DNA of 64,000 bases, from the NCBI RefSeq assembly GCF_900112375.1, contig NZ_FOLS01000033.1, positions 25,845-89,844 of the forward strand, given 5' to 3'. A model generated the notes under the pieces. The model searched no databases and was not told where the DNA came from. It was given only the letters and a program-made list of their open reading frames with translations. This DNA comes from Pseudomonas citronellolis (lineage in GTDB: Bacteria; Pseudomonadota; Gammaproteobacteria; Pseudomonadales; Pseudomonadaceae). Within the stretch, counting starts at the first letter, position 1; each line of letters opens with the position of its first letter. The position numbers and the translations under genes were made by a program. Shown in pieces: positions 8,678 to 18,036 of the stretch.

Positions 8678-9628
8678 TCAGAACTGCGCCATGAGCCAGT
8701 CGCGCAGGCGGCGGCAGGCGTCGTCGTCTTCCTTGTCCTCGTTGAAGGTCAGGTAGTGCTGGCTGTCGTGCAGCACCACTTCCTGCTCCACGGGGCGCAC
8801 CAGTGAGCCGTTGGCCACCAGGTGCCCCACCAGGTGGTTCCAGCCCAGCGCCACGCCCTGGTGGCTCAAGACCATCTGCACCAGCAGGTTGTAGTCGTTG
8901 GCGTTGAAGAAGTGCGGGCGCTTGCCTGGGCCGTTGTCCAGGTCGATGTTCTGGAAGGCCATCCACACGCTCCAGTCGACGTGCTCGGCCACCTGCGAGC
9001 GGCCGTAGGGGCTGAGGTTGAGCAGCACGCCTTGGCACAGGCCTTCCAGGCTGGCGATCTCCGGGTGCTGGGCGAGGTAGGACGGGCTGCACACCGGGTA
9101 GATGACGTCGTGGACCAGCGGGTAGCTGCGGTAGCCCTCGCGGATCTTCGCCATCTTGGTGACGAAGATGTCGGGCCGCGTCCCCGGCTCCATGGAGAGG
9201 AAGTTCTGCGTGGTGATCAGGTTCAGCTCCACGTCCGGGTTGGCCTCGAAGAAGCCCGGCAGGCGATGGGCGAGCCAGAGCGCCGAGAAGGCCGGCGAGC
9301 AGCAGAGGGTGACGATCGACTTGGACGTGCTGTTGTGGCGGATGCGTTCGGCCGCCTGGGAGATGTTGACGAAGGACAGCTGCACGGCGTCGAAGAAGAT
9401 CGAGCCGGCCGGGGTCAGCTCCACCGCGCGGCCCACGCGCTTGAACAGGTCGGCGCCCAGGTAGGTTTCCAGCTCGCGGATCTGCCGGCTGATCGCCGCC
9501 TGGGTGACGCACAGCGCCTCGGCCGCCCGGGTGAAGTTCTGGTACTTGGCCGCGGCCACGAAGGACTTCACCGCGCGCAGCGACGGCATCTTGATCAGCG
9601 TCTGATCGGGTTCGGTGTGTTTGACCAT
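8678..9628 (-). CDS. LysR-family regulator, GcvA-like
   Basis: This 316-aa LysR-type regulator has its winged helix-turn-helix at about residues 16-75 (FTRAAEALCVTQAAISRQIR) and a GcvA-like effector domain after it. It converges with the preceding regulator (14 bases between stops) and is divergent from the Rieske oxygenase gene at 9871, its likely target. It is clearly related to the second LysR protein at 18037-18975: both share the VTQAA(I/V)SRQI core, DLFKRVGR/KLFLRGNR segments and a very similar C-terminal LxxWLxAQ ending, so they look like paralogues. An internal ATG at 9589 is an alternative start. Confidence 0.87.
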   Translation of the reverse strand: MVKHTEPDQTLIKMPSLRAVKSFVAAAKYQNFTRAAEALCVTQAAISRQIRELETYLGADLFKRVGRAVELTPAGSIFFDAVQLSFVNISQAAERIRHNSTSKSIVTLCCSPAFSALWLAHRLPGFFEANPDVELNLITTQNFLSMEPGTRPDIFVTKMAKIREGYRSYPLVHDVIYPVCSPSYLAQHPEIASLEGLCQGVLLNLSPYGRSQVAEHVDWSVWMAFQNIDLDNGPGKRPHFFNANDYNLLVQMVLSHQGVALGWNHLVGHLVANGSLVRPVEQEVVLHDSQHYLTFNEDKEDDDACRRLRDWLMAQF

Positions 9629-9870
9629 AACTTCAGGTAATCAAGACCTTGGAGAAAATGTCGGTTCTTTCGCGTCGGCCCCGGTCCTAGACTGCCGCAA
9701 ATGCTGTGATCGCGGCGGGCTGGCAGGCTCCGTGAATGGAGGTTAGCCGAAGCGCCCGACGACAGAAAGCCTCCGCGCCGCAGGGCCCCTGCGCCAGCGC
9801 CGGACGCCGTCGCCAGCCGATCCACGCATGCACCGATCCAAACCGCGCCTGCTCTGGAGTGCATACAACA
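9629..9870 (+). promoter_or_regulatory. Divergent LysR / Rieske oxygenase promoter region
   Basis: This 242-base gap separates the LysR gene from the Rieske oxygenase gene. It contains TTGGAGAAAAT at 9649-9659. The same 11-mer occurs on the minus strand at 19049-19059 in the promoter of the paralogous LysR gene, making it a candidate shared element. No other gene is visible. Confidence 0.35.
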
Positions 9871-11082
9871 ATGGATAAGAAAGCCGCTGTGCTCGACCTG
9901 ATTCGCCAACGCAAGGCCCGCCACGCGCTGCCCCGCGCCGTCTATAGCGACCCCGGGGTGTACCGCCAGGACCTGGAGCAGCTCTGGCACAAGGAGTGGA
10001 TCTTCGCCGGCCACACCTTCGAGCTGGAGAAGCCGGGCCAGTACCTGACGCTGCAGATCGGCGACTATCCCATCGCCGTGGTGCGCGGCGGCGACGGCCA
10101 GGTCCGGGCGTTCCACAACGCCTGCCGGCACCGCGGCTCCAAGGTGTGCACGGAAAACAGCGGCAAGGTGGCCAAGCTGGTCTGTCCCTACCACAAATGG
10201 GTGTTCGACCTGGACGGCAAGCTGCTGTTCGCCGGCAACATGGGCCCGGAATTCAACCCGGCCGACTACGGCCTGAAGCTGGCGCACTGCGAGGTGGTGA
10301 ACACCTACATCTACGTGTGCGTCGCCGAGACCGCGCCGGACTTCTCGCGCTTCCGCGACGCGGTCTCGCCCTTCATCGGGCCGCACAACCTGGAAGACTG
10401 CAAGGTCGCCTTCGAATCCAACCTGGTCGAGCGCGGCAACTGGAAGCTGGTGTTCGAGAACAATCGCGAGTGCTACCACTGCGACGGCACCCACCCGGAG
10501 CTGCTCAATTCCTTCGTCGAGAACCTTTCCGTGGCCGGCGTGGGCGGTGAGGAAGACCCCGAGCTGAGCGCCCACTGGGACCGCTGCGAGGCCGCCGGCC
10601 TGCCCAGCCGCCTGGTGATGGATGAGGCGGGGCAGTTCCGCATGACGCGCATCCCGCTCTCGGCCGGCGCCGTGAGCTACACCATGGACGGCAAGCCGGC
10701 GGTGGCGCGGCGCCTGGACAAGAGCGGCGAGCCGAACATCGGCGCGCTGCTGTACTTCAACTACCCCTCCACCTGGAACCATTTCCTCGGCGACCACGCC
10801 CTGAGCTTCCGTGTGCTGCCCCAGGGCCCCAACGAGACCCTGGTGACTACCAAGTGGCTGGTGCCCAAGGATGCCCAGGAAGGCATCGACTACGACATGG
10901 AACGCCTGACCCGCGTGTGGATCGCCACCAACGACCAGGACCGGCGCCTGGTCGAGGGTGCGCAGGCGGGGGTGAACTCGCCGGCCTACGAGCCCGGCCC
11001 GTACTCCTCGATCGCCGAGAACGGCGTCTGCCAGTTCGTGGACTGGTACTGCACCGAGATGACCAGTCGTTTGGCCGACTGA
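9871..11082 (+). CDS. Rieske non-haem iron oxygenase alpha subunit, GbcA/stachydrine-demethylase-like
   Basis: This 403-aa oxygenase has a Rieske [2Fe-2S] site with Cys85, His87, Cys105 and His108 (CRH...CPYH). The catalytic iron site is E-x2-H-x4-H: Glu200, His203 and His208 in RECYHCDGTHPE. Glutamate at the bridging position, where most Rieske oxygenases have aspartate, is characteristic of the quaternary-ammonium oxygenases (GbcA, stachydrine demethylase, CntA). It probably N-demethylates or cleaves a betaine-like compound. The start has GGAG 11 bases upstream; a longer frame to 9736 is unsupported. No reductase is adjacent, so it must borrow one, perhaps the protein at 28140-29093. Substrate is inferred. 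Confidence 0.85.
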   Translation: MDKKAAVLDLIRQRKARHALPRAVYSDPGVYRQDLEQLWHKEWIFAGHTFELEKPGQYLTLQIGDYPIAVVRGGDGQVRAFHNACRHRGSKVCTENSGKVAKLVCPYHKWVFDLDGKLLFAGNMGPEFNPADYGLKLAHCEVVNTYIYVCVAETAPDFSRFRDAVSPFIGPHNLEDCKVAFESNLVERGNWKLVFENNRECYHCDGTHPELLNSFVENLSVAGVGGEEDPELSAHWDRCEAAGLPSRLVMDEAGQFRMTRIPLSAGAVSYTMDGKPAVARRLDKSGEPNIGALLYFNYPSTWNHFLGDHALSFRVLPQGPNETLVTTKWLVPKDAQEGIDYDMERLTRVWIATNDQDRRLVEGAQAGVNSPAYEPGPYSSIAENGVCQFVDWYCTEMTSRLAD

Positions 11083-11107
11083 TTCCTTTCCCGTTCGCTG
11101 CGGACAG

Positions 11108-11142
11108 GCCCCGCTTCACCTTCTGGTGAAGCGGGGCTTTTT
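11108..11142 (+). terminator. Intrinsic terminator after the Rieske oxygenase
   Basis: A perfect 13-bp stem (11108-11120 with 11125-11137) around a TTCT loop is followed by TTTTT. It begins 25 bases after the oxygenase stop codon and ends before the EamA gene. Confidence 0.92.
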
Positions 11143-11179
11143 CGAATGCCCGGTCGATCTGATACCCAGGGAGCAGGTC

Positions 11180-12088
11180 ATGCGGACCCCGCGTTTTCTT
11201 CCCGGAATGAGCGCTCATTCCCGAGGCTTTCTTCTCGTTCTGCTGGCCGCGTTCTGCTATGGCCTGCAGCCGTTGTTCGCCAGCTTCGCCTATGCCGGCG
11301 GCGCCAACCCGATCGGCCTGCTGCTGGCGCGCTTCTCCATCGCCGCCGCGGTGCTGCTGGCGCTGCTGTACCGGCAGCGCATCGGCTTGCCGAGCCTGCG
11401 CCTGGTCCGGCAGAACCTGTTGCTGGGCGTGGGCTACGGCCTGGCGGCGCTGGGCTACTACAGCGCCAGCCGGGCCAGCTCGGTGAGCCTGGCAATCATC
11501 CTCGTCTACAGCTTTCCGGCCTTCGTCACCCTGGTTTCCATCGTCTGGCTGGGGGAACGCACCAGCCTGCCGAAGCTGTTCAGCCTGTTGCTGGCGCTGG
11601 GCGGGGTGGCGCTGGCTACGGGGCTGAGCCTGGCCGGCGCTTCCATCGGCGCGCTGTGGGCACTGTTCGCGGCGATGGCCTACGGAGCGGCGGTCATCTA
11701 CGGCACACACCGCGTTCGCCATGAGCACCCGCTGGCCTCGGCGGCCATCGTCCTGCTGGGCTGCGCCGCCACCTTCGCCGTCGCCGCGCTGTTCCAGCAC
11801 GCCGCCTTCCCGGTGGGTGGCCAGGCGTGGCTGGCAACCCTGGGGCTGGCGGTCTTCGCCACGCTGATACCTGTCGCCGCGTTCCTTGCCGGGGCGCCGG
11901 CGATCGGTCCTTCGGCGGCGGCCACGCTGTCCACCGTCGAGCCCCTGGTGGCGGTGGCGATCGCCGTACTGCTGATGGGCGAGCGGCTGACCCTGTCGAT
12001 GCTCGTCGGCGGCTGCATGGTGCTGCTGGCCGCCGTCGCCCTGGCCCGCCCGGACCCCGCGGAAACGCCGCTGGCGCCCGTGACTTAG
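11180..12088 (+). CDS. EamA/DMT-family membrane transporter
   Basis: This 302-aa inner-membrane protein has about ten hydrophobic helices arranged as two EamA repeats (roughly residues 10-140 and 150-290), each ending near a typical LGERxS/MGERLT motif. Members export metabolites, amino acids or amines. The ATG at 11180 has GGGAG 6 bases upstream; a frame starting at 11126 would begin inside the terminator hairpin and is rejected. The gene stands alone after the terminator, so it has its own promoter or depends on readthrough. Confidence 0.85.
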   Translation: MRTPRFLPGMSAHSRGFLLVLLAAFCYGLQPLFASFAYAGGANPIGLLLARFSIAAAVLLALLYRQRIGLPSLRLVRQNLLLGVGYGLAALGYYSASRASSVSLAIILVYSFPAFVTLVSIVWLGERTSLPKLFSLLLALGGVALATGLSLAGASIGALWALFAAMAYGAAVIYGTHRVRHEHPLASAAIVLLGCAATFAVAALFQHAAFPVGGQAWLATLGLAVFATLIPVAAFLAGAPAIGPSAAATLSTVEPLVAVAIAVLLMGERLTLSMLVGGCMVLLAAVALARPDPAETPLAPVT

Positions 12089-12090
12089 GA

Positions 12091-12127
12091 ACGTAGGGCG
12101 TATAACCGTTCGCGGTCATACGCCGTT
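12091..12127. repeat. REP-like palindrome, GTAGGGCG type
   Basis: The sequence around ACGTAGGGCGTATAACCG, continuing GTTCGCGGTCATACGCCG, forms a near-palindrome. It recurs in inverted orientation at 53391-53429 (CGGCGGATAACCGCG, then AACGGTTATTCGCCCTACGT). It is a dispersed short repeat starting just after the EamA stop codon. Confidence 0.65.
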
Positions 12128-12230
12128 GGCCGTGCCGCCGGGGGTGTCCGGCGTGGCCGGTGAATCCGATCGCGGACGGAGTCCGCTCCTACGACCGAGC
12201 TTGCCTGGGGGCCATGCACCAGGGCTTGAG

Positions 12231-12442
12231 AGCGCCCTCTCCCCAACCCTCTCCCGCAAGCGGGAGAGGGAGCTGTCCTGAGTGGCGCTGGAGTCTGGCG
12301 CCATCCTTCCACCTCGTCGGCCAGTGCGCCGATGTCATCATGACTGTAGGAGCGAGCTTGCTCGCGAACGGGGTTTGCCGGTGGCGTAGGTGCTGGGTTC
12401 AAGAGCGCCCTCACCCCAGCCCTCTCCCGGAGGGAGAGGGGG
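12231..12442. repeat. CCCTCTCCC hairpin repeats and a REP unit
   Basis: Two related hairpins lie here: CCCTCTCCCGC/GCGGGAGAGGG at 12247-12270 and CCCTCTCCC/GGGAGAGGG at 12420-12440, each preceded by an AGAGCGCCCTC leader. Between them, at 12345-12369, is a GTAGGAGCGAGCTTGCTCGCG REP unit; upstream at 12170-12196 is another REP palindrome (CGCGGACGGAGTCCGCTCCTAC). The same hairpin with the same leader recurs at 30613-30666. These are non-coding dispersed repeats. Confidence 0.75.
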
Positions 12443-12490
12443 CCGTTCGGAGTGGCCGGGAAGTCCAGAGTCATCCTGATACTCCTTACC

Positions 12491-12931
12491 CCCCTCGTCA
12501 TTCCCGCGGACGCGGGAACCCAGTGGCTGCGGGGTTCGCGAGCAAGCTCGCTCCTACGAAAAGCAAAAGCACGCCCGCTCTTGCTCTGGCGTTTGGACTT
12601 CCAGAGAAACATCCGCGCACTCCGGAACGCCCCTTCAGAAGGCCGAGCGAAACCGGCGCTCAGGAGGTCATGCGACATGGATGTCGCGAGAGCCCCGCGG
12701 GCTACAGGGACGTACCCTCGGGGCGGGCCTCCGTGGCGGGGGAATTCGCGAGGGTAGCCCGGCTCCATCGGGCCCGTATGTCGGGGCAAGCCTTTTTGGT
12801 TCCTTTTGTGGCGTTTGACAAAAGGGACTCGCCCGAGGGGGCGAAACAAAAAACATCCGAACACGCCGAAGCGGCGCAAACACGCCCAAACAAGAAGCCA
12901 CTGGGTTCCCGCATTCGCAGGAATGACGGGG
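12491..12931. repeat. MITE-like composite repeat, copy A
   Basis: A 441-base non-coding element is bounded by inverted ends: CCCCTCGTCATTCCCGCG... at the left and ...GAATGACGGGG at the right. Each end is itself a small CCCGC/GCGGG hairpin resembling the ATTCCC-N8-GGGAAT repeats known from Neisseria (dRS3). The interior (12521-12931) is closely similar to 30781-31218, including long identical runs around 12620-12700. No transposase is inside, and the open frames are low-complexity and unconvincing. Confidence 0.7.
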
Positions 12932-13270
12932 TTGCAGGATGCTGCCTAACCACCAAGCCGCTCAACCATGTAGGACGCATAACGCCCCAGGCCCCCGTGG
13001 CACAGGGCACGGACCCGGATCAATAACATCAAGTTATGGTTTTGAGCGAACAAATGTCGTTGGACGCTCGACAGGCGGAACCCTAATTTGAAGACACGCC
13101 GCCGTCGCCTTCGACGGCCGCTGTAAAGCCTTGCAGGAGCTTCTGCAGAACGGAAGGGCCGCCTCGCCAGTGGCGGCCGTGATTCTTCCAGCGGTACCGG
13201 TGCTACGAGGCCGTCGAGGTCCCCGGCAGCAAGACCTTGGCCACAAGAATAAGCATAAGGTGAGGAACGT
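12932..13270 (+). other. Leader/promoter region upstream of proV
   Basis: About 340 bases separate the repeat from the proV start. I see no gene. The stretch before proV ends with GAGGAA, a good ribosome binding site. It should contain the promoter of the proVWX operon, possibly osmotic- or substrate-controlled, but no clear -35/-10 pair is visible. Confidence 0.35.
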
Positions 13271-14437
13271 ATGAGTCAGACCGACGATATCCTTTCGGTA
13301 CGCAACATCTTCAAGGTCTTCGGGCCGCGCCCGAACGAAGCGATGGAGATGCTGCGCAAGGGCGCTGACAAGAACGAGATATTCCGCAAGTCCGGGCATG
13401 TCGTCGGGGTGTTCGATGCCAGCTTCTCGGTCAAGCGTGGCGAAATCTTCGTCATCATGGGCCTGTCCGGTTCCGGCAAGTCCACCATGGTGCGCCTGTT
13501 CAACCGGCTGATCGAGCCCACCTCCGGCAGCATCCACCTCAACGGCCGCGAGATCACCGGGCTGTCGGACAAGGCCCTGCTCGACGTGCGGCGCAAGGAA
13601 ATGGGCATGGTGTTCCAGTCCTTCGCCCTGATGCCGCACATGAGCGTGCTGGAGAACACCGCCTTCGGCCTGGAGATCGCCGGGGTAGGGGAGCAGGAAC
13701 GCCACAGCCGGGCCCGCGAGGCGCTGCGTCAGGTGGGCCTGGAAGGCCACGAGCACAGCTACCCCCACCAGCTCTCCGGCGGTATGCAGCAGCGCGTCGG
13801 CCTGGCCCGGGCGCTGGCCAACGACCCCACCATCCTGCTCATGGACGAAGCCTTCTCGGCGCTCGACCCGCTGATCCGCAACGAGATGCAGGGCGAGCTG
13901 ATGCGCCTGCAGGCCGAGCAGCAACGCACCATCATCTTCATCTCCCACGACATCGAGGAAGCCATCCGCATCGGCCATCGCATCGCGATCATGGAAGGCG
14001 GCCGCGTGGTGCAGATCGGCACCCCCCAGGAGCTGCTGAACCAGCCCGCCAACGACTACGTGCGGACCTTCTTCAAGGGCTTCGACAGCTCGCGGGTACT
14101 CAAGGCCGGCGACGTCGCCGAACTCGACCAGGCGGTGCTCTGCCGCCTCAACGGCAAGGGGCCGCAACCCAACGCCGGCGTGCCGTACAGCTACCTGGTC
14201 AACGAGCGCAACCAGCTGATGGGCGTCATGGGCGCCGAAGCCGGCGCCGCCGGCGAGGCGGGCGCGGGGCACTACACCCTGCACGAGCGGCACCCGGTCT
14301 ACATCGACACGCCGTTGCACGACGTGCTCGACATCGTCGCCGAGCTGCCGTACCCGGTGCCGGTTCTGGATCGCAGCGGCGCGCTGCACGGCACCATCTC
14401 CAAGAACCAGCTGTTGCAGACCCTCAGCCGGCACTGA
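13271..14437 (+). CDS. proV: Glycine betaine/proline ABC transporter ATPase ProV
   Basis: This 388-aa ATPase matches E. coli-type ProV closely. It has Walker A GLSGSGKST (64-72), the Q-loop in MVFQSFALMPHMSVLENTAFG, signature LSGGMQQR (168-175), Walker B ILLMDEAFSALD (188-199) and the switch histidine in FISHDIEEA. A C-terminal regulatory (CBS-like) part of about 110 residues follows NDYVRTFFKG. It drives uptake of betaines across the inner membrane with ProW and ProX, encoded next. Its position between two betaine-type Rieske oxygenase loci suggests a catabolic feeder role rather than only osmoprotection. Confidence 0.95.
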   Translation: MSQTDDILSVRNIFKVFGPRPNEAMEMLRKGADKNEIFRKSGHVVGVFDASFSVKRGEIFVIMGLSGSGKSTMVRLFNRLIEPTSGSIHLNGREITGLSDKALLDVRRKEMGMVFQSFALMPHMSVLENTAFGLEIAGVGEQERHSRAREALRQVGLEGHEHSYPHQLSGGMQQRVGLARALANDPTILLMDEAFSALDPLIRNEMQGELMRLQAEQQRTIIFISHDIEEAIRIGHRIAIMEGGRVVQIGTPQELLNQPANDYVRTFFKGFDSSRVLKAGDVAELDQAVLCRLNGKGPQPNAGVPYSYLVNERNQLMGVMGAEAGAAGEAGAGHYTLHERHPVYIDTPLHDVLDIVAELPYPVPVLDRSGALHGTISKNQLLQTLSRH

Positions 14438-14490
14438 GCGCAGCCTTGCGCAACAGCCGTCCTCGTCATTCCTAGAAGCAGGTAGCGAGC

Positions 14491-15438
14491 ATGTCCGAGT
14501 CCAGTTTCCTCGATCCCTTCCAGAACGCGGTCATTCCGCTGGGCGATTGGGTCGAAACCAGCCTGAATTTCCTGGTACGCAATTTCCGCGATGTCTTCCA
14601 CGCCATTCGCTGGCCCATCGACCACGTACTCAACGGTTTCGAGTACGTGCTGCAGAGCGTTCCGCCGACGATCGCCATCGTGCTGGCGGCGCTGTTCGGC
14701 TGGCAGCTCGCCGGGCCGCGCATGGGCGCGCTGTGCGCCGTCACCCTGACCTTGCTGGGGCTGATCGGCGTGTGGTCCGAGTCGATGACCACGCTTTCGC
14801 TGGTGCTGACCTCCGTGCTCTTCTGCGCCGTGATCGGCATCCCGCTGGGCATCCTCTCCGCCCGCAGCGACCGCATCGAGCGCATCGTGCGGCCGCTGCT
14901 CGACGCCATGCAGACGCTGCCGGCGTTCGTCTACCTGGTGCCGGTGGTGATGCTGTTCGGCATCGGCAACGTGCCGGGCGTGCTGGTCACCATCGTGTTC
15001 GCCGTGCCGCCGCTGGTGCGCCTGACCAACCTGGGCATCCGCCAGGTGCCCGAGGACAAGATCGAGGCGGCCCGCGCCTTCGGCTGCACGCCGCGGCAGA
15101 TGCTGATGCGCGTCCAGCTGCCGCTGGCCACGCCGACCATCATGGCCGGGGTGAACCAGACGCTGATGCTGTCGCTGTCGATGGTGGTGATCGCCTCGAT
15201 GATCTCCGTCGGCGGGCTCGGCCAGATGGTCCTGCGCGGCATCGGCCGCCTGGACATGGGCCTGGCCACGGTCGGCGGCGTCGGCCTGGTGCTGCTGGCG
15301 ATCTTCCTCGACCGCCTGACCCAGGCCATGGGCGAGCGCACCCGTTCCGACCCGAGCCGCCGCTGGTACCACAGCGGCCCGGTGGGCCTGCTGCTGCGCC
15401 TGTTCGGCAGCCAGCCGGCGCCGCACAAGGCGGCCTGA
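14491..15438 (+). CDS. proW: Glycine betaine/proline ABC transporter permease ProW
   Basis: This 315-aa inner-membrane permease has the BPD_transp_1 fold. A long cytoplasmic N-terminal helix region is followed by about six transmembrane segments. Conserved stretches are [19 protein letters not shown], the EAA-type loop [39 protein letters not shown] and the ProW-specific [12 protein letters not shown] near the end. It lies 53 bases after proV and 64 before proX, as in the classic proU order. Confidence 0.95.
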   Translation: MSESSFLDPFQNAVIPLGDWVETSLNFLVRNFRDVFHAIRWPIDHVLNGFEYVLQSVPPTIAIVLAALFGWQLAGPRMGALCAVTLTLLGLIGVWSESMTTLSLVLTSVLFCAVIGIPLGILSARSDRIERIVRPLLDAMQTLPAFVYLVPVVMLFGIGNVPGVLVTIVFAVPPLVRLTNLGIRQVPEDKIEAARAFGCTPRQMLMRVQLPLATPTIMAGVNQTLMLSLSMVVIASMISVGGLGQMVLRGIGRLDMGLATVGGVGLVLLAIFLDRLTQAMGERTRSDPSRRWYHSGPVGLLLRLFGSQPAPHKAA

Positions 15439-15502
15439 ACGAGCCACCACTGCTTTGCATTCATTCTGCCGACCCAACGAAAAGAACAAGAGGTATACAG
15501 CG

Positions 15503-16534
15503 ATGCATTTCGAGACGTTCAAGAACAAGCTTGTGCACTGTGCCGCGGCCATCACCCTGAGCATGGTGTCGCTGTACGGGATGGCCGCCTCGGCGGACAA
15601 GCCGGGGGAGGGGGTGAAGGTCACGCCGATCTTCCCGCCGATCGCCGAGGAGCGCTTCCGCGGCGAGCTGGCCATGGCCGGCCTGCGCGAGCTGGGCTAC
15701 GACGTGCAGGAGCCGAAGGAAACCGAATACGCGGCGATGATGGTGGCGCTGTCCTACGGCGACGCGGACTTCACCGTGCACTTCTGGGACAAGCTGCACG
15801 ACGCCTTCTACCAGAAGGTCGACGGGCCGCACACGCTGGTCAAGGCCGGCGACGTGATCCCCGGCGTGCTGCAGGGCTACCTGATCGACAAGAAGACCGC
15901 CGAGCAGTACCACATCCGCTACATCACCGACCTGAAGAAACCCGAGATCGCCAAGCTGTTCGACACCGACGGCGACGGCAAGGCCAACCTGACCGGCTGC
16001 AACCCGGGCTGGGGCTGCGAGCTGGTGATCTCCCACCACATGAAGGCCTATGACCTGGAGAAGAGCGTCAACGTCAACCAGGGCTCCTACTTCGCCCTGA
16101 TGGCCGACACCATCGCCCGCTACAAGCAGGGCCAGCCGATCCTCTACTTCACCTGGGTGCCGCAGTGGATCGCCGGCGTGCTGGTGGAAGGCCGCGACGT
16201 GGTCTGGCTGGAGGTGCCCAAGACCGACCTGCCCGACGGCAACAACGACGTGAACACCACCTACCAGGGCAAGAACCTGGGCTTCGCCATCGACAAGGTC
16301 GAGGCGCTGCTGAACAAGGACTTCGCCGACAAGAACCCGGTCGCGCTCAAGTTCCTTTCGCAGCTGCAGATCAGCGCCGACGACGAAAGCCAGCAGAACC
16401 TGCGCATGCAGAAGGGCGAGAACAAGCCGGCCGACGTCCGCCGCCACGCCCAGGAATGGATCGCCGCCCACCGCCAGCAGTGGGACGGCTGGCTGCAGGC
16501 CTCGCGCGCGGTCGCCAGCCAGGCCAAGCAGTGA
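15503..16534 (+). CDS. proX: Glycine betaine/proline ABC transporter substrate-binding protein ProX
   Basis: This 343-aa periplasmic binding protein has a signal peptide at about residues 1-30 (hydrophobic core AAAITLSMVSLYGMAA). The ProX-specific core KLFDTDGDGKANLTGCNPG, then WGCE, is present, as are aromatic residues typical of the cation-pi betaine pocket and the YFTWVPQWIAGVL segment. The ATG at 15503 is preceded by AAGAGG, and the signal peptide begins there; an upstream in-frame start at 15455 is less likely. It captures glycine betaine or a related compound for ProVW. Confidence 0.95.
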   Translation: MHFETFKNKLVHCAAAITLSMVSLYGMAASADKPGEGVKVTPIFPPIAEERFRGELAMAGLRELGYDVQEPKETEYAAMMVALSYGDADFTVHFWDKLHDAFYQKVDGPHTLVKAGDVIPGVLQGYLIDKKTAEQYHIRYITDLKKPEIAKLFDTDGDGKANLTGCNPGWGCELVISHHMKAYDLEKSVNVNQGSYFALMADTIARYKQGQPILYFTWVPQWIAGVLVEGRDVVWLEVPKTDLPDGNNDVNTTYQGKNLGFAIDKVEALLNKDFADKNPVALKFLSQLQISADDESQQNLRMQKGENKPADVRRHAQEWIAAHRQQWDGWLQASRAVASQAKQ

Positions 16535-16602
16535 CGCCAGCGGGTGCCCGCCGCCGGGCACCCGCTCCTCCGATTCCCGATCCCCGTCTGTGGAGCCTCC
16601 AC

Positions 16603-17952
16603 ATGTCGCTTTATTCGTTCGTCCGTGAATTCCGCTTCGAGCAGGCGCCCGCGCACACCCGCGAACTCATGCAGACCTGCCTGCTGGACATCCTCGGCGT
16701 CGCCGCCGGCGCCCGCGACAACGCCACCAGCCAGGCGCTGCGCCGGTATGCCTTGAACCACTACCCGGCGGGCGTGCTTTCCAGCCGCCTGCTGTTCGAC
16801 GGCCGCGCGGTGCACCCGCTGGGCGCGGCCTGGGCCGGCGGCTTCTGCGTCGACAGCCTGGATGCCCACGAAGGCCACTTCACCTCCAAGGGCCACGCCG
16901 GCGCCACCGTGGTGCCGGCGTTGCTGGCCCTGGTGGATGCCTGCCGCCAGCAGGGCCGGAGCATCAGCGGCGCGGAACTGCTCAGCGCCCTGACCATCGG
17001 CTACGAAACCGCCCTGCGCGCCGGCGCCGCGCTCATGGCCACGGCGCCGCAATACCACGCCTCGGGCGCGTTCTCCGGCATCGGCGTGGTGTGTGGCGGC
17101 GCGCGCCTGCTGGGCTTCGACGAACAGCAGTTGCGCCATGCCCTGGGCATTGCCGAATACTTCGGCCCGCGCTGCCCGATGATGCGCCTGGTGGACCACC
17201 CCTCCATGCTGCGGGACGCCCACGGCGCCGGCGCTTTCGCCGGCCTCAACGCGCTGCTGCTGGCCGAGGCCGGCGTCACCGGGGCCCCGGCCGAGACGGT
17301 CGAGTTCGACGAGGTCGCCGGCCACTGGCGCGACCTGGGCCAGCGCTGGGAGATCGACGCCCAGTACTTCAAGCCCTGGCCGGTGTGCCGCTGGGCCCAG
17401 CCGGCGCTGACCGCGCTGACCGCGCTGATGGCCGAGCACCCGCAGATCCGCGGCGAGAACATCGAGCGCATCAAGGTGCAGACCTTCCACGAATCCATGC
17501 GCCTGCAGGGGCACACGCCGGCCAACGCCGACGAGGCGCAGTACGCCCTGGCCTTCCCGCTGGCGGCCCTGGCCGTGCGTGGCCAGGTGGGGCCGCTGGA
17601 GGTGACCGGGGATGCGGTGCACGCCTCGGACATCCTGGCGGTCAGCCAGCGCGTCGACATCGTCGAAAGCGACGAGCTTTCCGCGCGCTTCCCCAACGAG
17701 ATCCTTTCGCGGGTCTCGGTGTCGCTCAAGGACGGCCAGGTGTTCACCAGCCCGGTGACCGCGGCCAAGGGCGACCCCGCCAGCGCCATGAGCCGCGAAG
17801 AGTTCCGCGCCAAGTTCGACCTGCTGGCCGGCATCACCCTGGACGAGGCCCTCCGGCAGGAGATCGCCGGGGCGATCGCGGCGCTGCCTACCAGCGCCGA
17901 TTGCGAAGGTTTGTTCGGGCTGCTGTTCGAGGCGGCCGGGCAGGGCGCCTGA
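16603..17952 (+). CDS. MmgE/PrpD family protein
   Basis: This 449-aa protein belongs to the MmgE/PrpD (2-methylcitrate dehydratase-like) family. It has the N-terminal DILGVAAGARD motif, the HEGHF and KGHAGATVVPALLAL active-site region, GYE and SGAFSGIG, and KPWPVCRWAQPAL in the middle. The ATG at 16603 has TGGAG 7 bases upstream. Methylcitrate-cycle genes (prpB, prpC, acnD) are absent, and it follows proX by 68 bases, so it is probably the fourth gene of the uptake operon. It may dehydrate or isomerise a betaine-derived acid; that role is inference. Confidence 0.87.
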   Translation: MSLYSFVREFRFEQAPAHTRELMQTCLLDILGVAAGARDNATSQALRRYALNHYPAGVLSSRLLFDGRAVHPLGAAWAGGFCVDSLDAHEGHFTSKGHAGATVVPALLALVDACRQQGRSISGAELLSALTIGYETALRAGAALMATAPQYHASGAFSGIGVVCGGARLLGFDEQQLRHALGIAEYFGPRCPMMRLVDHPSMLRDAHGAGAFAGLNALLLAEAGVTGAPAETVEFDEVAGHWRDLGQRWEIDAQYFKPWPVCRWAQPALTALTALMAEHPQIRGENIERIKVQTFHESMRLQGHTPANADEAQYALAFPLAALAVRGQVGPLEVTGDAVHASDILAVSQRVDIVESDELSARFPNEILSRVSVSLKDGQVFTSPVTAAKGDPASAMSREEFRAKFDLLAGITLDEALRQEIAGAIAALPTSADCEGLFGLLFEAAGQGA

Positions 17953-17966
17953 GCCCCGCGGCCGGG

Positions 17967-17991
17967 AGGCCATCGTCTGTAGCGATGGCCT
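17967..17991. terminator. Candidate bidirectional terminator hairpin
   Basis: AGGCCATCG (17967-17975) pairs perfectly with CGATGGCCT (17983-17991) around a 7-base loop. It sits between the converging prpD-like and LysR genes. The T-tract is weak on both strands. Confidence 0.45.
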
Positions 17992-18036
17992 TCGCCGCAG
18001 CGGTCGCCGCCTTGCCCAGCGCCAGGCGGCGCCCTG

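Noticed and set aside
11126..11179. Upstream start for the EamA transporter
   Set aside because: It lies inside the perfect terminator hairpin; the ATG at 11180 has a proper ribosome binding site and fits the family.
12668..13010. Minus-strand frames within composite repeat A
   Set aside because: They lie in a dispersed repeat; similar arginine/proline-rich frames in copy B shift frame relative to A, so coding is unlikely.
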